Source: Paractinoplanes pyxinae
GTDB lineage: Bacteria; Actinomycetota; Actinomycetes; Mycobacteriales; Micromonosporaceae
Assembly (NCBI RefSeq): GCF_026626335.1
Contig: NZ_JAPNTZ010000014.1
Location: forward strand, 186,001-250,000
Length of the DNA: 64,000 nt
Direction: 5' to 3'
Each line of letters begins with the position of its first letter. Position 1 is the first letter of the stretch. This document shows, piece by piece, positions 33,548 through 42,541 of this stretch. Position numbers and translations under genes: made by a program. The notes beneath the pieces are model-generated. The model was not told the origin of the DNA. It ran no database searches and saw nothing but the letters and a program-made list of their open reading frames with translations.

Positions 33548-35614
33548 ATGCGTGTGCCGCGCGGGTTCAGCCACTGGGGGCGTCCGGTCGTGGTGCCCCT
33601 GGTGGTGTGGCTGCTGCTGGTGCTGGCGGGCACTTCGGTGCTGTTGTGGCAGCAGGACAGCAGCCGGAACGCGGTGGCCGGGCGCTTCGAGCACGGCGTC
33701 GGCACGCTGGGCGAGTTCATGACCGGGGTGGCCGGCGAGGCGCTGGAGCGCGAACGCGTTCAGGCCCAGGCGTCGCTGTCCGACCCGGTCGTCTCCCGCC
33801 GGGACTTCGAGCGCGCGGTGGCCGGCTTCGGCTACCCGGCCGCCGTCCTGCTCGACGACAAGGGCCGGGCCCTGCACGTCATGCCCGACGATCCGACCTC
33901 GGTCGGCCAGAACCTCGCCGGCCGCTACGAGCACTTGAAGGCGGCATTGGCGGGCCGCCCGTCCGTCTCCGAGGTGGTCGACTCGGTCGCCCGCGGCACC
34001 CCGGTCGTGGCCTTCGCCGTCCCCTTCGAGACCAGCTCGGGCCGCCGCGTCTTCTCGGGCGCCCTGCCCATTCAGGCCAACCCGCTGGCCGCCTACTTCA
34101 CCAGTGCGCTCTCGCTCGAGGGGGCGCACGTGCAGCTGGACGACTCGCGCGGGTCGATCGTGGCCGGCACCGAGCCGTTCACAACCGGGGAGCCCACGCT
34201 GGCGACCCAGGAGACCGCACTCGAGGAGGCCCTGGTCCACGACGCCGACGGCCGGTACGACGCGGACGGGGCCTGGTGGCGGTACGCCTCGGTGGCGGTG
34301 CGGGGCACGCCGTGGCGGCTGTCGGCCACCGTACGCGAGGACGTGCTCTTCGCCTCGCTGCGCAACACCGAGTTCGCGGGCCGGGCTGCGCTGGCCGGCG
34401 CCGCCCTGGTCGGCCTGGCCGTGGTGGTGGCCCTGGCCCGGGCCCGGGTCAATCGGCGCGAGCTGCTGGTCAGTGAGCGCCGCTTCCGCAAGGTGTTCGA
34501 CGGCTCCCGGATCGGCATGGTGCTCACCGACCTCGACGGCCAGTGCCTGCGGGTGAACCCGGCGGCCGGGCAGATCCTCGGCCGGTCCGAGCCGGACCTG
34601 CTGGGCCGCCACGTCACCGAGTTCACCCACCCCGACGACGTGGAACCGGCCGTCGACCTGGTGCGCGACGCCCAGGCCGGGCTGCTCGACGGCTTCGATC
34701 TGGACAAGAGGTTCGTACGCGCGGACGGTCGGATCGTCGAGGCCACGATCACGAGTGCCGTGCTCCGCGACGAGGACGACCGCCCTCAGTACTTCGCCAC
34801 CCAGATTATCGATGTCACCGAGCGCAACGCCCTCGAGCGCGAACGCGAGCGCAACCAGGCCGAGATCGCCCGCCGGGCCGAGGAGCTGCAGGACGCCAAC
34901 ACCCACCTGGCCGACGTGATGGCGATGCTCAGCCACGACGTCCGGCAGCCGCTGGCGAAGATCGTCGGGCTGGGGGAGCTGCTGCTGGAGGAGTGGGCCA
35001 ACATCCCCGAGCACGCCAAGACCAACGACGTGCGCCGGATGACCGTGGCCGGCCACCGCGCCAACGAGCTGGTCACCGACATCCTCATGCTGGCCCAGTT
35101 CGACGCGGGCGCGATGATGGCCCGGCCGGTGCGGCTCGACCTGTCCGAGGCCGTGCGCGAGGCGGTGGTGGCCCACCACGTCAGCATGGGCACCCAGATC
35201 TTGATCATCGCGCCCAACTACGAGACGACCGGCCTGGCCGACCCCGGTCAGCTGCAGCTCATCCTGGGCAACCTGCTCACCAACGCGGCCAAGTACGGCC
35301 GGCCGCCGATCGAGGTGACCGTGACCAACGCCGAGGAGCTGGTGGCGATCCGGGTGGCCGACCACGGCGAGGGCGTGCCGGCGGAGTTCGTGCCGCACCT
35401 GTTCGACCGGTTCGCCCGGGCCGGTTCGGGCGTGGCCACGACCACGGCGGGCACCGGCCTCGGTCTGTATCTGGTGCGGCAGCTGGCCCAGGCGGGTGGG
35501 CTCGATGTCGCGTACGAGCCCAATGAGCCGCACGGTGCGGTGTTCACGCTGACCGTGCCCCGGGCCCTGCCCAGCTCCCGCCTGCGCGACCCGGAGCCCG
35601 CGCTGGCCCAGTGA
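33548..35614 (+). CDS. Sensor histidine kinase with Cache-like sensor and PAS domain
   Basis: A 688-residue kinase: first membrane helix at about residues 15-37, an extracellular Cache-like domain to about 275, a second helix near 280-300, a PAS domain (SERRFRKVFDGSRIGMVLTDLDGQ), a short coiled coil, HisKA with phospho-His in MLSHDVRQPL, and HATPase_c with N-box LLTNAAKYG, VADHGEGVP and GTGLGLYLV. No cognate regulator is adjacent. ATG 33548 is preferred to TTG 33542. It converges tail to tail with the MarR gene, separated by five bases. Confidence 0.9.
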   Translation: MRVPRGFSHWGRPVVVPLVVWLLLVLAGTSVLLWQQDSSRNAVAGRFEHGVGTLGEFMTGVAGEALERERVQAQASLSDPVVSRRDFERAVAGFGYPAAVLLDDKGRALHVMPDDPTSVGQNLAGRYEHLKAALAGRPSVSEVVDSVARGTPVVAFAVPFETSSGRRVFSGALPIQANPLAAYFTSALSLEGAHVQLDDSRGSIVAGTEPFTTGEPTLATQETALEEALVHDADGRYDADGAWWRYASVAVRGTPWRLSATVREDVLFASLRNTEFAGRAALAGAALVGLAVVVALARARVNRRELLVSERRFRKVFDGSRIGMVLTDLDGQCLRVNPAAGQILGRSEPDLLGRHVTEFTHPDDVEPAVDLVRDAQAGLLDGFDLDKRFVRADGRIVEATITSAVLRDEDDRPQYFATQIIDVTERNALERERERNQAEIARRAEELQDANTHLADVMAMLSHDVRQPLAKIVGLGELLLEEWANIPEHAKTNDVRRMTVAGHRANELVTDILMLAQFDAGAMMARPVRLDLSEAVREAVVAHHVSMGTQILIIAPNYETTGLADPGQLQLILGNLLTNAAKYGRPPIEVTVTNAEELVAIRVADHGEGVPAEFVPHLFDRFARAGSGVATTTAGTGLGLYLVRQLAQAGGLDVAYEPNEPHGAVFTLTVPRALPSSRLRDPEPALAQ

Positions 35615-35619
35615 GCCCG

Positions 35620-36063
35620 TCAAGCCTGCAGGGACCGGACCATGCTCCGCAGGATCCGCAGCGCCTGCGCCTGCTCGTCGTCGGTCAAACCGGCCAGCAT
35701 CCTGAGCTCGACCGACCGGACCGCCACGGTCGCCTTCTCCAGAGCCTTCCGGCCCGTGGGCGTGAGCCGGGTCGGCAGCACCTTTCCCACCGGCGCCTCC
35801 GGCGGCCGGGTCACCAGGCCCTCCCGTTCCAGGGCCTGGAGCAGCACGTTCATCGACTGCCGGGTCACGAACGTGCCCCGGGCGAGCTCGGAGTTGGACA
35901 GGCCGGGCCGTTGCGCCAGCAGCTCGAGGCAGGAGTAGCGCGTCACGGTCATCCCGAGCGGGCGCAGCACGTCCTCCATGGCCGTGCGCAGGGCGCTCGA
36001 CGCCTCCTTCAACAGGTAGCCCAGGGACGTCTCCAAGTGGATGCCGGCACCGTCTTGACTCAT
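35620..36063 (-). CDS. MarR-family transcriptional regulator
   Basis: A 147-residue MarR-type winged-helix repressor (SCLELLAQRPGLSNSELARGTFVTRQSMNVLLQALEREGLVTR with the basic wing, and a C-terminal dimer helix). Its start codon lies inside a perfect palindrome and a second palindrome is 28 bp away, so it very probably represses itself and the divergent VOC gene. That target gene is broken. Confidence 0.9.
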   Translation of the reverse strand: MSQDGAGIHLETSLGYLLKEASSALRTAMEDVLRPLGMTVTRYSCLELLAQRPGLSNSELARGTFVTRQSMNVLLQALEREGLVTRPPEAPVGKVLPTRLTPTGRKALEKATVAVRSVELRMLAGLTDDEQAQALRILRSMVRSLQA

Positions 36064-36106
36064 GTCAGTATTCTGACATACCGTGGGGCGTGTCAGTAAA
36101 CTGACA
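36063..36106. promoter_or_regulatory. Paired MarR operators between MarR and VOC genes
   Basis: Two perfect 16-bp palindromes, TGTCAGTATTCTGACA at 36063-36078 and TGTCAGTAAACTGACA at 36091-36106, share the arms TGTCAG/CTGACA and have centres 28 bp apart. The first covers the MarR start codon and the second lies upstream of the VOC gene. This is the normal layout for an autoregulated divergent MarR pair. Confidence 0.85.
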
Positions 36107-36136
36107 TGTTGTCACGTCGATCTGAGGAGTTTCGTC

Positions 36137-36392
36137 ATGCCCGCCACCGGTCCCGACTTCATCTCGCTGCAGGCCCGCGACCTCGACGCCTCGCAGGCGT
36201 TCTACGAGCGCTACCTCGGCCTCGTCCGCTCACCGGCCGGCCCGCCGCACGCCGTCGTCTTCGAGACGAAGCCGATCGCGTTCGCCCTGCGCGACATCGT
36301 CCCCGGCACCGACCTCGACGCGGCCGAGCGGCCCGGCCTCGGCGCCGCCGTCTGGCTGCGGCTACCACATCACCCTGCACGACCGCGCCTGA
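36137..36392 (+). pseudogene. VOC-family protein with an internal out-of-frame deletion
   Basis: After GAGGAG and ATG 36137 the protein is normal for about 76 residues (GPDFISLQARDLDASQAFYERYLGLVRSP and AVVFETKPIAF). At GAAVWL the frame goes wrong, but the correct family end, GYHITLHDRA and stop, is readable in another frame at 36360-36392. About 40-50 residues of the second half are missing between the two points, so the deletion shifted the frame. The promoter and MarR operators are intact. Confidence 0.8.
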
Positions 36393-36422
36393 GAAACCTC
36401 CGGCTCGCCTAGGCTGAACGGC

Positions 36423-36623
36423 GTGAACCCACCCTGTCCCACCTGCGGCCGGCCCGGCGTCCCGATCGTCTACGGCATGCCCGGCCCCGAGCTGATGGCC
36501 GCCGGCGAGCGCGGCGAGATCGCCTTCGGCGGCTGCGTCATCGGCGAGGTGAACCCCGACTGGGCCTGCCCCGAGGGCCACCGCTGGGTCGACGGCGAAC
36601 CGGCTACAGCAGATCAGCGATAG
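36423..36623 (+). CDS. Small zinc-ribbon-like hypothetical protein
   Basis: A 66-residue protein with a CPTCGRPG knuckle at the start, a single Cys in FGGCVIG and a third Cys in WACPEGHRW. It looks like a widespread actinobacterial conserved hypothetical that binds zinc with two Cys pairs or Cys/His. The function is unknown. The GTG 36423 start follows a short spacer; the 3' end overlaps the convergent MocR gene by 20 bp. Confidence 0.65.
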   Translation: MNPPCPTCGRPGVPIVYGMPGPELMAAGERGEIAFGGCVIGEVNPDWACPEGHRWVDGEPATADQR

Positions 36624-37980
36624 CCGCGATGCCGGCGTCGATCGCCCGGCCGGACGTGTCGCCGAAGCCCAGGATGATCCGCGGACCGGCCATCCCGTAG
36701 AGGCCGACGCCGCGCTCGGCGGCCCGCTCGATCAGCGCCTCCCGGTCGGCGCCGGGCGGCAGTTCGAGGACGGCGTGGAAGCCGGCGGCCAGGCCGGTCA
36801 GCCGTAGGTGCGGCGCGTGCCGGGCCAGGGCGGCCACGAGGGTGTCGCGGCGGGCCGCGTACTCGGCGCGCATCCGGCGCAGGTGCCGGTCGTAGCGGCC
36901 GGACTCGATCAGGACGGCCAGGGCCAGCTGGTCGACGACGGGACTGCCCCGGTCGGCCAGCCACTTGCGGGCGGCGATCGGCTCGCGCAGGCGCTCCGGG
37001 GCGATGATCCAGCCGAGGCGCAGGGCGGGGGCCAGTGACTTGCTGACCGTGCCGAGCGAGACGACGCGGTCCGGGGCCAGGCCCTGCAGGGAGCCGACGG
37101 GCTCCCGGTCGTAGCGGAACTCGGCGTCGTAGTCGTCCTCGATGATGACGCCGTCGTGCTCGCGGGCCCAGGCGATCAGCTCCTGCCGGCGGGGGCCGGT
37201 GAGCACGACACCGGTCGGCCACTGGTGGGCCGGGGTGACGAGGACGGCCCGGGCCCGGGTGCGGCGCAGGGCGGCGACGTCGAGGCCGGAATCGTCGACC
37301 GGCACGGGTACGGCGGTCAGTCCGGCCGCCGCGGCCAGGGGATCAACCGTACGGGCGCTGCCGGGATCCTCGACGGCGACCGTGTCGACGCCGGCCGCCG
37401 CCAGCGCGCCGATCACCAGGCCGAGCGCCTGCTGCGTGCCGGTGCACACGATCAGGTCGGCCGGGGTGGCCGCGGCGGCTCTGACCCGTACGCAATAAGA
37501 GGCCAGCACCTCACGCAGCCGCGACGCGCCGACGGCCTCGCCGTAGTCGAAGGCCGCGTCCGGCATCGTGCGCAGGGCCTCGCGGACCGCCCACGCCCAG
37601 TCCTGCCGCGGCACGAGCCCGAGGTCGGGAACGCCGTGCCGGAAGTCGGCGATCGCGAACACGGCCGTGGCCACCGGAGGCGGGGGAGCCGGCACATTCT
37701 CTCGGGACACAGCGGTCGCCACCCGCGTGGCCGCGCCGGGACGGCTGGTCAGATAGCCCTCGGCCTGCAGCTGGGCGTAACAGTCCTGGACGAGCCCGCG
37801 GGACAGGCCGAGCTGCCGGGCCAGCTCGCGCGAGGACGGCAGCGGCTCGCCGGCGGCCAGCCGACCGGCGCGGATGGCCGCTCGCAACTGATCCTCGAGC
37901 TGCGTACGCAATCCCGCGCCGACGCCGCGGTCGATCGTCACGAGTAGTGAAGGCCCCGAACCGGCCCACTCGACGGGCAT
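36604..37980 (-). CDS. MocR/PdxR-type GntR regulator with aminotransferase domain
   Basis: A 458-residue fusion of an N-terminal GntR winged helix (LEDQLRAAIRAGRLAAGEPLPSSRELARQLGLSRGLVQDCYAQL) and a fold-type-I aminotransferase domain with the PLP-binding Lys in GTVSKSLAPALRLGW and the Asp in IIEDDYDAEFRYDR. Such regulators sense PLP or amino compounds. It is divergent from an MFS exporter whose start lies 47 bp away; a GGACC...GGTCC inverted pair at about 37986-38009 lies between them and could be its operator. Confidence 0.9.
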   Translation of the reverse strand: MPVEWAGSGPSLLVTIDRGVGAGLRTQLEDQLRAAIRAGRLAAGEPLPSSRELARQLGLSRGLVQDCYAQLQAEGYLTSRPGAATRVATAVSRENVPAPPPPVATAVFAIADFRHGVPDLGLVPRQDWAWAVREALRTMPDAAFDYGEAVGASRLREVLASYCVRVRAAAATPADLIVCTGTQQALGLVIGALAAAGVDTVAVEDPGSARTVDPLAAAAGLTAVPVPVDDSGLDVAALRRTRARAVLVTPAHQWPTGVVLTGPRRQELIAWAREHDGVIIEDDYDAEFRYDREPVGSLQGLAPDRVVSLGTVSKSLAPALRLGWIIAPERLREPIAARKWLADRGSPVVDQLALAVLIESGRYDRHLRRMRAEYAARRDTLVAALARHAPHLRLTGLAAGFHAVLELPPGADREALIERAAERGVGLYGMAGPRIILGFGDTSGRAIDAGIAAIADLL

Positions 37981-38027
37981 GGAACTGGACCTTATCAGTG
38001 ACCCGGTCCGGCCCTAGCGTCGTTCTC

Positions 38028-39143
38028 ATGACCGCCACGATGGTCCACAGCCGACTGATCACCCGCCCGCTGCTGCTGCGTTCCGTGTCGATTCTCGGCG
38101 CCTCGGTGGGCTTCTTCCTGCCGCTCTCGGTCGTGCCGATGCTGGCCGCGTCGGGCCGCGGCGCGGGCTTCTCGACCGTGGCGCTGCTGGTGGCCACGGT
38201 TCTGGGCGAGATGGCCACGCCGCGGCTGGTCGCCCGGATCGGCTACCGCTCGGCGCTCGCCCTCGGGCTCAGTCTGCTCGGCGCGCCGACGCTCGTGCTC
38301 GCCGTGAGCGCGGATCCCACCGTGATCCTGGTCGTCTGCGTGTTGCGCGGGCTCGGGTTCGCCATCTGCACGGTGGCCGGCGGCGCGTTGACGGCCAAGC
38401 TGATCCCGCCCGAGCGGCGTGGCGAGGGGCTGGCCTTCGTCGGCCTGGTCAGCGGGGTGTCGAGCCTGCTCGCGCTGCCGGCCGGGGTGTGGGCCGCGCA
38501 CCGGTGGGGCTTCGGGCCGGTGTTCGTCACGACGGCCGTGATCACGCTGCTGGCGCTGATCTCGGTGCCGGGGCTGCCTCGCCGTTCCACTTCCTTCGCC
38601 GAGTCGTCCGGGGCGGGGGCCGCGCTGGCCCGGCCGGCGATCATCTTCGCCGCCTCGACTGCGGCACTCGGTGTCTTCGTGACGTTTCTTCCGCTGGCCG
38701 GTGGGCGGCTGTCGGCCGGGGTCGTGGCCGGTGCGCTGCTCGTGCAGCCGGCGGCCGCCACCGCCGCGCGCTGGGTGGCGAGCCGGCTGGGGGACCGGCA
38801 CGGCCAGCGCCGGCTGCTGGCCCCGGGCCTCGTGCTGACGGCGGCCGGGACGGCGGGCCTCGCCCTGACCGGGATGCCGGCGGCCGTGATCCTGGCCGCC
38901 CTGGTCTTCGGCGCGGGCTTCGGTCTGCTGCAGAACGCCACCCTCGCGCTGATGTACGACGGCGCGCCGCTCGGTGGCGAGAACACGGTCAGCGCGGTCT
39001 GGAACATCGCGTACGACCTCGGCATGGCCGCCGGCGCGCTGGTCGCCGGGCTGCTGGTGGCGTCGCTGGGCGTCTCGGCGGTGTTCCTTCTGGCCGCGGT
39101 GGCCACGCTGCCGGCCTTCGCCCTGATCCCCAGGAGGCACTGA
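38028..39143 (+). CDS. MFS transporter
   Basis: A 371-residue, roughly twelve-helix major-facilitator protein with the motif-A-like loop PRLVARIGYRSALALG and ASRLGDRHGQRRLL in the second half. It is somewhat short for the family (about 400). It is probably an efflux pump controlled by the divergent MocR regulator. ATG 38028 is used; the frame open further upstream overlaps the regulator. The stop shares a base with the start of the downstream hydrolase. Confidence 0.85.
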   Translation: MTATMVHSRLITRPLLLRSVSILGASVGFFLPLSVVPMLAASGRGAGFSTVALLVATVLGEMATPRLVARIGYRSALALGLSLLGAPTLVLAVSADPTVILVVCVLRGLGFAICTVAGGALTAKLIPPERRGEGLAFVGLVSGVSSLLALPAGVWAAHRWGFGPVFVTTAVITLLALISVPGLPRRSTSFAESSGAGAALARPAIIFAASTAALGVFVTFLPLAGGRLSAGVVAGALLVQPAAATAARWVASRLGDRHGQRRLLAPGLVLTAAGTAGLALTGMPAAVILAALVFGAGFGLLQNATLALMYDGAPLGGENTVSAVWNIAYDLGMAAGALVAGLLVASLGVSAVFLLAAVATLPAFALIPRRH

Positions 39144-40222
39144 TGCCGTTCGGTTACTTCTTTTCGGTCGGGCTGGTGGCCCTGGCGACCGCGGTGGCGC
39201 TGATCAATCCGCGGCCGCCCCACACGACGCCGTCGTACTGGGGGCACTGGTTGTCGTTCATGGTCAACGAGCAGCCGTTCATCGCGTTCTATCTGCTGGC
39301 GGCGTCCACGCTTCTCGCGTACGGGCAAGGGGATCTGGACTCGCCGGCCGCTCTCGTGGCCGTCGCGGTCGCGGTGGTCACCGTGGGCGGGCTTGCGGTT
39401 CTTGTCGTACGGGCGTCAGGCACCGACCGGGCCGTCGGTGTTCCGCCGGGCGGCCGGCCGTGGGCCCGGATTCTGCTGGCGCCGTGGGTCGTCCGCCGGC
39501 GGGACGTCAAGCGCGTGGCCAACCTGGCCTACGGGGACGCCGGCAAGCGGAACCGGCTGGACGTCTACCACCGCCGCGACCGCCCGGCCGGCGCGCCGGT
39601 GCTCGTCTTCTTCCACGGCGGCGGGTTCCGGATGGGCAGCAAGAACCGGGAGGCCCGCGCGATGCTGAACGAGCTGGCCGGGCGCGGTTTCGTGTGCGTC
39701 AACGCCAACTACCGGCTGGCCCCGGCGGCCGCCTATCCCGACTATCTGATCGACGCCAAGCGGGTGATCGCCTGGGTCCGGGCGCACATCGCCGATTACG
39801 GGGGTGATTCCCGTACGGTGGTGAGCTCGGGCAGTTCGGCCGGCGCCAACCTGTCGGCGATGCTGGGGCTGACGCCCGGCGACATGGAGTTCCAGCCCGG
39901 CTTCGAGGGTGCGGACTGCTCGGTGAGCGCGGTGATCGGCTTCGGCGGCTACTACGGGCGGTCGGCCGGCCCGGGGTCGTCGCCGGTCGAACGGGTGGCC
40001 GACGCGCCGCCGTTCCTGCTGCTGCACGGCACCAACGACGGCCTCACGCTCATCGAGGACACCCGCGACTTCGCGGACAAGCTGCGCGCGGTCAGCACCA
40101 ACCCGGTGACGCTGGTCGAGCTGCCGGGCGCGCAGCATTCCTTCGATCTGTTGTGGTCGCTGCGATACAGCTACGTCATCGATGCGGTGGCGGAGTACCT
40201 GGCTGGACGTAGAGAGTTGTGA
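39143..40222 (+). CDS. Membrane-anchored alpha/beta hydrolase (HSL/BD-FAE type)
   Basis: A 359-residue hydrolase with three N-terminal membrane helices (about residues 5-22, 40-60, 68-90) followed by an esterase domain: oxyanion motif VFFHGGGFRMG, nucleophile in SSGSSAGANLS, Asp in HGTNDGLT and His in GAQHSFD. AGGAGG precedes ATG 39143, and TGATG couples it to the MFS gene. The active domain should face one side of the membrane; which side is not clear. Confidence 0.85.
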   Translation: MPFGYFFSVGLVALATAVALINPRPPHTTPSYWGHWLSFMVNEQPFIAFYLLAASTLLAYGQGDLDSPAALVAVAVAVVTVGGLAVLVVRASGTDRAVGVPPGGRPWARILLAPWVVRRRDVKRVANLAYGDAGKRNRLDVYHRRDRPAGAPVLVFFHGGGFRMGSKNREARAMLNELAGRGFVCVNANYRLAPAAAYPDYLIDAKRVIAWVRAHIADYGGDSRTVVSSGSSAGANLSAMLGLTPGDMEFQPGFEGADCSVSAVIGFGGYYGRSAGPGSSPVERVADAPPFLLLHGTNDGLTLIEDTRDFADKLRAVSTNPVTLVELPGAQHSFDLLWSLRYSYVIDAVAEYLAGRREL

Positions 40223-41138
40223 GCTCGGCGCCGATGCGGGCCAATTCCCTCCGTACGGTGGAAGGCTCGAGAACCTCGACGGTCGAACCCCAGCCGGACA
40301 GGGTGCGGGCGATGTCCCGGGCTTCCGGGGCGCCGACCCGCACCCGGACGCGGCCGTCACCCAACGGCTCGCCCGGGTGGCAGTGGCGTCCGAAGTGGTC
40401 GCGCAGCACCCAGACGAAGCGCTCGGGGATCACGACGGTGGCCCAGGTGCGGGAACGCCGCTCCTCCATGGCGCCGACCACCTCGTCCCAGGCCTCGTCC
40501 AGGGTGAAGTCGTCCGGCCGCTCGAAGCTCCCGGCGGTCACCTCGAGCCCGGCGATCCGGTCGACCCGGAACGTGCGGCGACCCCGGGCGGTGCCGGCGA
40601 TCAGGTACCAGACGCCGTCCTTGTCGATCAGCCCCCACGGGTCGGCCTCCCGCCGTACGTCCTTGTAGCGGAACCGGATTTGCCGACGTCGGACCACCGC
40701 CTGCTGCAGCTGCTGCACCTCATCGGGCCGGTCGCGAGTGTTCTCGCCCCAGCGCGACGGGTCGATGATGGTCGAGGCCGCCGCGGCCTGCGCCTCGGTC
40801 CGGTACGTCTCGGGGAGGGCCCGCATCAGCTTGCGCAGGGCGGCCTTGACCTCATCGGAAGACGCGGCGGCCGGCCCCGCCAGCAGGAACAAGGCCTGCG
40901 CCTCGGACGCGGTGAGCCCGCTCAGGTCGGTGCGGGCGCCCCCGACCAGCTGCCAACCGCCGTGCCGGCCCGGTTGCTGATAGACCGGGATGCCGGCCGC
41001 CGACAGCGCTTCCAGGTCGCGGCGGGCGGTGGCCACCGAGACCTCGAGCTCGGTGGCCAGCTCGGCCGCGGTGACCCGTCCCTTGGCCTGCATCAGCAGA
41101 AGGACAGCAACAAGACGATCGGCGCGCATGCCTTCCAT
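40176..41138 (-). CDS. HTH-WYL transcriptional regulator
   Basis: A 320-residue DeoR-type winged helix (RADRLVAVLLLMQAKGRVTAAELATELEVSVATARRDLEALSAAGIPVYQ) followed by a WYL domain (RFRYKDVRREADPWGLIDKDGVWYLIAG) and a C-terminal extension. WYL proteins sense small ligands or nucleic-acid signals. It is divergent from a VOC gene with a perfect palindrome between them and converges with the hydrolase gene (47-bp overlap). ATG 41138 has AAGG upstream; ATG 41129 is possible. Confidence 0.9.
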   Translation of the reverse strand: MEGMRADRLVAVLLLMQAKGRVTAAELATELEVSVATARRDLEALSAAGIPVYQQPGRHGGWQLVGGARTDLSGLTASEAQALFLLAGPAAASSDEVKAALRKLMRALPETYRTEAQAAAASTIIDPSRWGENTRDRPDEVQQLQQAVVRRRQIRFRYKDVRREADPWGLIDKDGVWYLIAGTARGRRTFRVDRIAGLEVTAGSFERPDDFTLDEAWDEVVGAMEERRSRTWATVVIPERFVWVLRDHFGRHCHPGEPLGDGRVRVRVGAPEARDIARTLSGWGSTVEVLEPSTVRRELARIGAELTTLYVQPGTPPPHR

Positions 41139-41148
41139 GTTGCCTTTT

Positions 41149-41173
41149 AAAGTGCTCAGGAGGTGAGCACTTT
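41149..41173. promoter_or_regulatory. Perfect 10-bp-arm palindrome, WYL regulator operator
   Basis: Arms AAAGTGCTCA (41149-41158) and TGAGCACTTT (41164-41173) flank a GGAGG centre. It lies 11 bp upstream of the WYL regulator start and 18 bp before the VOC start, so one bound dimer could control both. The central GGAGG may also be part of the VOC leader. Confidence 0.7.
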
Positions 41174-41191
41174 TAGTCGCATGATGAGGTC

Positions 41192-41602
41192 ATGACTTCT
41201 TCGGCACCGCTCCGCGGACTGACCACAGTGACCCTCTTCGCCGACGACCTCGACGCCGCCCGCACCTGGTACACCGAGGTGTTCGGCGTGGAGCCCTACT
41301 TCGTCCGCGAGGGCGCCTACCTCGAGTGGCGCATCGGCGACTACCAGCACGAGCTCGGCATCCTCAACAGCAAGTACGCCCCGCACCCGCACACTCCCGG
41401 CCCGGCCGGCGCCATCATCTACTGGGCCGTCGACGACGTCGAAGCCGCCCACCAGCGCCTGCTCGACCTGGGCGCCACTGAGCATGACGCCCCGACCGAA
41501 CGCGGCCCCGGCTACGTGACAGCCTCAGTCCTCGACCCCTTCGGCAACGTCCTCGGCGTCATGCGAAACCAGCACTACGACGACGTGCTGGCCGCACGCT
41601 GA
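41192..41602 (+). CDS. VOC-family protein
   Basis: A 136-residue VOC protein: LRGLTTVTLFADDLDAARTWYTEVFGVEPYF opens the first module, IIYWAVDDVEAAHQRLLDLGA the second, and VLDPFGNVLGVM closes it. Probably a dimeric metal-binding enzyme or a resistance-type binding protein; no substrate can be given. It is divergent from the WYL regulator and is its likely target. Confidence 0.85.
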   Translation: MTSSAPLRGLTTVTLFADDLDAARTWYTEVFGVEPYFVREGAYLEWRIGDYQHELGILNSKYAPHPHTPGPAGAIIYWAVDDVEAAHQRLLDLGATEHDAPTERGPGYVTASVLDPFGNVLGVMRNQHYDDVLAAR

Positions 41603-41771
41603 AGTGTCCTGCGTCGCTCCAAGGTCACTTGGCCTCGAACCAGGGCCTCCGGCTCCCGGCAGAGCGTGAACCAGACGAACGGCTCGTTCGCCAGGTGTGT
41701 TGGTCACGCGTTGCCGGCCTTGGGGCTTGGTCGCGGGTCACCTGTTTTCCTCTTCTCGAGGTCTCGCAGCC

Positions 41772-42116
41772 TCATTCCGAGGCTTCCTCCATGACCGTGA
41801 GCAAGATGATCGCGGCGAAGGCCAACACGAGGAAGACGATCGCGGCCAGCAGCCAGACGCCCCCGGCCAGCAGCGCGAAGGCTGCGCCCTTCCCGCTGCG
41901 CCGGCCCTGGACGAACCCGGCAACCACACCGACGAGCGCGAAAGCGAGCGGCACCGCCAGCACGATCGACACCGAGTCCGATTCCTGCCCACCGATCGTG
42001 TAAGCCCGATCGGCGACGTACAGAAACGTCACCACCGCCACGGCCAGCACGGTCAGCCCGGCAAGAACGACATCCGCGACGGGCCTGCCCTCCACCCACC
42101 GCCGGAGCCGCCCCAT
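41772..42116 (-). CDS. Small integral membrane protein, unknown
   Basis: A 114-residue protein with three hydrophobic segments (about residues 14-34, 47-70 and 78-106) and a basic loop (QGRRSGKG) between the last two. I do not recognise a named family. The ATG at 42116 and the neighbouring small membrane protein gene upstream suggest a two-gene unit. Confidence 0.6.
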   Translation of the reverse strand: MGRLRRWVEGRPVADVVLAGLTVLAVAVVTFLYVADRAYTIGGQESDSVSIVLAVPLAFALVGVVAGFVQGRRSGKGAAFALLAGGVWLLAAIVFLVLAFAAIILLTVMEEASE

Positions 42117-42146
42117 CCGCGCACCGTAGCCACAATCGTCAATGCC

Positions 42147-42338
42147 TCACGCCTCGCCGTGCGCACCGCCGTCCCAGTCACCGGGCGTGGAGTCCGGGGC
42201 CCCCGACCCGCCGCTGCCCTGATCGGCGGGCCGCGGACGGTTCCGGTTCCGGGCCCACGAGATGGTGCCGAGCACCACGACGGCCAAGACCATCAAGCCA
42301 AGAAAAATGAAGCCGGCCATCTGGATCTCCGAGGTCAT
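42147..42338 (-). CDS. Small single-pass membrane protein, unknown
   Basis: A 63-residue protein with one membrane helix (FIFLGLMVLAVVVLGTISWA, residues 10-29), a basic RNRNRPRP stop-transfer stretch and a Gly/Asp/Pro-rich tail. No named family is recognised. It lies 30 bp upstream of the previous small membrane protein gene on the same strand. Confidence 0.5.
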   Translation of the reverse strand: MTSEIQMAGFIFLGLMVLAVVVLGTISWARNRNRPRPADQGSGGSGAPDSTPGDWDGGAHGEA

Positions 42339-42541
42339 GCCCGCAGCGTAGGCGCTAACGAGGCGAGCATGTGGGGCGCATGTGGTTGAGGCCGGCGTCC
42401 GGGTCAGCGTGGATCGCGATTCCCTCGGCGCCGGCCACTAAGTTGGCGGTTGCTGGCACAGCGACGCCCGCCCCGGCGATGGTGACCGAAACCTGCCGCC
42501 GCGATCGCGAGGTCGCCGACGGCCCGGCCGAGTGCGTTGAG

